A stretch of DNA of 64,000 nt from Pseudomonas fluorescens (GTDB lineage: Bacteria > Pseudomonadota > Gammaproteobacteria > Pseudomonadales > Pseudomonadaceae), in NCBI RefSeq assembly GCF_902497875.1, contig NZ_CABVHY010000026.1:1-64000 (forward strand), written 5' to 3'. The notes beneath the pieces are model-generated. The model did no database searches and was not told where the DNA came from. It saw only the letters and a list, made by a program, of their open reading frames with translations. Shown here in pieces: positions 61,177 to 64,000 of the stretch. The translations under genes were made by a program, and so were the position numbers. Every line of letters starts with the position of its first letter. Position 1 is the stretch's first letter.

Positions 61177-62249
61177 TGGTTCTTCTCCGGCGCGGCAGGC
61201 TTGCGCATCTTGCGGACCAGTTCCAGTTCGGACTGGAAGTCGACGTAGTGCGGCAACTTGAGGTGCGACACGAAACCGGCGGCTTCGACGTTGTCGCAGT
61301 GGCTGAGCACGAACTCCTCCTGCTGGGCCGGCGATTCGATTTCTTCGTTGAACTCTCCAGCGCGCAGCGAACGGTCCACCAGGGCCATGCCCATGGCTTT
61401 ACGTTCAGCGTGGCCGAAAGCCAGGCCGTAACCGCGAGTGAACTGCGGCAGCTCTTTACCTGAACCGACGAACTGGTTGACCATTTCGCACTCGGTCACT
61501 TCAATGCTGCCGATAGCAATCGGGAAACCCAGCTCTTGCGGTTCGATCCAGACCTCGACTTCACCGATGCGAATTTCGCCGGCGAACGGGTGATTGCGGC
61601 CGTAGCCACGTTGCGTCGAGTAACCCAACGCCAGCAGAAACCCTTCGTCGCCACGGGCCAAGGCCTGCAAGCGTTGAGCACGGTTGGACGGAAACTCCAG
61701 CGGTTCGCGGGTGATGTCCGGAACAGCGTGATCGTTGCTGGCTTCGTTCTTGATCAAGCCTTCTTTGGCCAGTATCCCCAGGACCCGCGGGCACGGTTCC
61801 AGGCTCGCGCCCTCTTCCACCTGGGGCCCGGGATATTCGCCTTCGGCCAACAAGGCGAAGTCCAGCAAGCGATGGGTGTAGTCAAAGGTCGGGCCCAGCA
61901 ATTGGCCGCCCGGGACGTCCTTGAACGTGGCCGACAGCCGACGGTTCAATTGCATGACCGACGTGTCAATCGGCAGGCTGGCGGTGAAGCGCGGCAACGT
62001 GGTCCTGTAGGCCCGCAACAGGAAAATCGCTTCGACCAGATCCCCGGCCGCCTGCTTGATCGCCAGCGCAGCCAGTTGCTCGTCGTACAGTGAGCCTTCG
62101 GTCATGACCCGTGCGACCGCCAACGGTAGCTGCTGACGAATCTGTTCGACCGCCAGTTCCGCAATCGAGGTGTCGCCCCGGCGTTTTTTGGCCAACAATC
62201 GGTGGGCATTGTCGATGGCCTGTTCGCCACCTTTAACGGCTACGTACAT
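61173..62249 (-). CDS. phnI: PhnI C-P lyase core subunit
   Basis: A 358-aa core subunit, with the typical start MYVAVKGGEQAIDNAHRLLA and the CRISPR-unrelated family block GYSTQRGYGRNHPFAGEIRIG. It is the nucleosidase-like subunit that attaches phosphonate to ribose. Overlaps phnJ; abuts phnH. Confidence 0.96.
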   Translation of the reverse strand: MYVAVKGGEQAIDNAHRLLAKKRRGDTSIAELAVEQIRQQLPLAVARVMTEGSLYDEQLAALAIKQAAGDLVEAIFLLRAYRTTLPRFTASLPIDTSVMQLNRRLSATFKDVPGGQLLGPTFDYTHRLLDFALLAEGEYPGPQVEEGASLEPCPRVLGILAKEGLIKNEASNDHAVPDITREPLEFPSNRAQRLQALARGDEGFLLALGYSTQRGYGRNHPFAGEIRIGEVEVWIEPQELGFPIAIGSIEVTECEMVNQFVGSGKELPQFTRGYGLAFGHAERKAMGMALVDRSLRAGEFNEEIESPAQQEEFVLSHCDNVEAAGFVSHLKLPHYVDFQSELELVRKMRKPAAPEKNQ

Positions 62250-62851
62250 CAGGCTTGCTCCTCGGTTACGCTGGGGCTGACGCGGGTGCTGCGGGGCAAG
62301 CCAATGACGCTGTGGCCGGCCAGGAAGAACGCATCCAGTCCACGCGGAAAATCGTTGCGGGCGTCGCGCTCACGCCAGAAGCTGTCGGCCAAGGGCAATG
62401 CCACCTGGTTTTCGCTCTGGATACCGGGGCCGCGCCACGTCAGAGGACGACCGCCTTGCAGTTGCGCCAACTGAATCAGCAGCGTGCAGGACTGATCGGG
62501 ATAACGGTCGTTGCCCAGGTCGAAACCACGCAGGTCGCTCAGTTCGCTGTCGTCAAGCAAGGCAAAACGCGCCTGCTCACGGCTGCTGACAATAGGGCAG
62601 CCACAGTGGAACGCCAGGTTGGCGCGAATCGCCGGCGTGTCGAATGCCGGCGCCAGCCACAGCGCAGTGTCGATATCCAGCAACGCCAGGCACAGCGCGT
62701 AACTGGCCGGTGCCAGGCCATCCAGTGGCGCCACCTGTACCAGCGGTTGAATCACGCCGGGTCCGGCCAACGCCTTGAGCGCGGCGCGGAAGCTGCGCGC
62801 GGAATCCAGCACGGGGTCGGCGAAAGCCGGTAGCAGAAGGGTTGTGCTCAT
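62249..62851 (-). CDS. phnH: PhnH C-P lyase core subunit
   Basis: A 200-aa subunit, family block FADPVLDSARSFRAALKALAGPG at the start and WRGPGIQSENQVALPLADSFW. Forms the PhnGHI complex. Its start overlaps the phnG stop. Confidence 0.95.
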   Translation of the reverse strand: MSTTLLLPAFADPVLDSARSFRAALKALAGPGVIQPLVQVAPLDGLAPASYALCLALLDIDTALWLAPAFDTPAIRANLAFHCGCPIVSSREQARFALLDDSELSDLRGFDLGNDRYPDQSCTLLIQLAQLQGGRPLTWRGPGIQSENQVALPLADSFWRERDARNDFPRGLDAFFLAGHSVIGLPRSTRVSPSVTEEQA

Positions 62852-63306
62852 CAGTCTTCTCCTCTGACCAGGGTGAAGAACTCAACCTTGGTCGCTGCGG
62901 TTTCGGCGTCTTTGGCCGCACGGCGCGATGCTTGCGCACGGGCCATGGGTTCGATCAGTTCACTCATCCAGCGCGCCTGTTGCGTGCCTTGCAGATGGGC
63001 GTCGGCCAGCGCGGCCAGTTCGGCGTGGGCCTTGTCGCGGCCGGCCAGGTAGCTGTAACCGGTGCGCCCATCAGCCAGGCGCACCACACAGCGGGTGACA
63101 CTCATTTCGCCAATGTTGAAGGGCGCACCGGTCCCGCCCATGCGACCGCGAACCAGGGTCATGCCGATTTCCGGGGCACGGATCAGTTGGTATTCGGTGT
63201 CGCGCAGGGCCGCTTCATGGCGCTTCAACTCGGCACTGCCCGCTTGGGCGAGGACACCGATCCACTGTTGACGGGCAGCGTGTTCGGCTACGGGAGCAGC
63301 ATTCAT
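62851..63306 (-). CDS. phnG: PhnG C-P lyase core subunit
   Basis: A 151-aa subunit, about the size of E. coli PhnG. ARQQWIGVLAQAGSAELKRH and GTGAPFNIGEMSVTRC are the family blocks. I choose ATG 63306, preceded by GGAGATGTCG; ATG 63324 is in frame and overlaps the phnF stop. Confidence 0.93.
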   Translation of the reverse strand: MNAAPVAEHAARQQWIGVLAQAGSAELKRHEAALRDTEYQLIRAPEIGMTLVRGRMGGTGAPFNIGEMSVTRCVVRLADGRTGYSYLAGRDKAHAELAALADAHLQGTQQARWMSELIEPMARAQASRRAAKDAETAATKVEFFTLVRGED

Positions 63307-63320
63307 CTTCGACATCTCCA

Positions 63321-64000
63321 TCATGTGATGACCTGGTATTGGAAGCGGTCCGAACGGCTGGTGGACTGTGAAAGCTCCACCGGCTGACCGAACGCATCAC
63401 GGGAAAGGGTCAGGACGCTGAGCGCGGGCAAGTGCCGGGGCATCATGAGCAAGCCCGCTTCCTCGCGGCTCGGCAAACGCGCACCGATCAGGCTGAAGGA
63501 GCGGGTCAGCGGCACGTCGCGTTCGGCGAAAAACTGCCGCAGCGAACCGCCGGTGTAGGCCGCCAGCAGCTCAGTACGGCTAGCGCAAAATCGGTGACGA
63601 ATCAGGCTCACCGGCTGGTTGTCGATCAAGCGCAAGGTTTGCAGCTCAATCAGCGGCGCTTGATCGGCAAGGCCCAGATGCATGGCCTCATCGCGACTCG
63701 CCAGACAGTTGCTACGTTTCAACAGTTTGGCTTCAACGCCATGACCGAGGGCCGAGACGGACTGGCTGTAGGCGCTTTCGGCGACCATTGGGTAGATCAA
63801 AGGGCGTTCCAGCACTTGCGTGCCTTTGCCCTGGCGCCGCAACACGCTGCCCTCGGAGACCAACTCGTCAATGGCACGCCGCACGGTGTGGCGGTTGACG
63901 GCAAAGCGTGCCGCCAGGCGTATCTCGGCAGGCAGGTAATCACCGGCCTGGTAATCACCCAGCTCGCGACGCAGGGTGTCGGCCAGTTCGCGGTAAACGG
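63321..64000 (-). CDS. phnF: PhnF GntR-family regulator (cut by right edge)
   Basis: The frame is open from 63321 to the edge (about 226 codons). The winged helix (YLPAEIRLAARFAVNRHTVRRAIDELV) and a UTRA-type effector domain (LIELQTLRLIDNQPVSLIRHRF) are those of GntR/HutC regulators. It begins the phn operon; the first part of the gene is outside the window. No phnCDE are seen here. Confidence 0.93.
   Translation of the reverse strand, partial: VYRELADTLRRELGDYQAGDYLPAEIRLAARFAVNRHTVRRAIDELVSEGSVLRRQGKGTQVLERPLIYPMVAESAYSQSVSALGHGVEAKLLKRSNCLASRDEAMHLGLADQAPLIELQTLRLIDNQPVSLIRHRFCASRTELLAAYTGGSLRQFFAERDVPLTRSFSLIGARLPSREEAGLLMMPRHLPALSVLTLSRDAFGQPVELSQSTSRSDRFQYQVIT

Overview
The window looks like chromosomal DNA of a Pseudomonas species of the fluorescens type. 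Support for this: high G+C; dense, tightly coupled operons; dispersed Pseudomonas-style palindromic REP sequences; and a gene set (phn C-P lyase, kup/kdp, tct, RLAN-type ATP-grasp) usual for that genus. I see no rRNA, tRNA, CRISPR array, transposase or phage genes.

Layout. (1) 1-10.9 kb: two tandem, near-identical giant secreted RTX-type genes on the minus strand. The complete one is 3034 codons, with RTX, cadherin-like and ELWxxDGT repeats; the second starts at 1125 and runs off the left edge. (2) 11-18.7 kb: a 1-Cys peroxiredoxin, a tctCBA tricarboxylate-type transporter, a lone molbindin, an HWE-type PAS sensor kinase and an amino-acid-type binding protein. (3) 18.8-23.1 kb: a heterotrimeric FAD/2Fe-2S amino-acid or opine dehydrogenase operon with RidA and a divergent LysR regulator. 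(4) 23.1-38.5 kb: the most striking region. A divergent 15-gene locus encodes a PotABCD-like uptake system, two paralogous UGT/MGT-type glycosyltransferases, an AmgK-like sugar kinase, a GlmU/MurU-like sugar-1-phosphate nucleotidyltransferase, two aldehyde dehydrogenases, a PuuB-like amine oxidase, three small cupins and a GntR regulator between the two arms. I infer a catabolic route in which an imported amine is carried as a sugar conjugate, oxidised, and the sugar re-activated by the kinase and nucleotidyltransferase. This is a hypothesis from gene content. (5) 38.5-48 kb: a zinc-ribbon protein, CHAD/Ppx, a low-molecular-weight phosphatase, a GlxA-type regulator with a nitrilase, two SDRs (one lacking the YxxxK motif) and kup. 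(6) 48.2-52 kb: a GNAT-C39 fusion, an RLAN/RimK ATP-grasp and a CorA-like protein, a predicted peptide-modification locus. (7) 52.1-55.4 kb: a rearranged kdp locus with a 31-aa ORF, kdpF, an in-frame kdpA-kdpD fusion and kdpE; kdpB, kdpC, the rest of kdpA and the front of kdpD are absent. (8) 56.3-64 kb: the carbon-phosphorus lyase operon phnFGHIJKLMNP on the minus strand; phnF is cut by the right edge.

How the parts relate: much of the window is periplasmic uptake and catabolism of nitrogen-, carbon- or phosphorus-containing compounds (phosphonates, amines, tricarboxylates, amino acids or opines, nitriles). Two potassium loci are present, but only kup looks able to transport; the kdp remnant keeps mostly its sensor and regulator. 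Start codons were chosen from visible Shine-Dalgarno sequences, start-stop overlaps and family N-termini. All functional calls are by reading motifs, not by database search.
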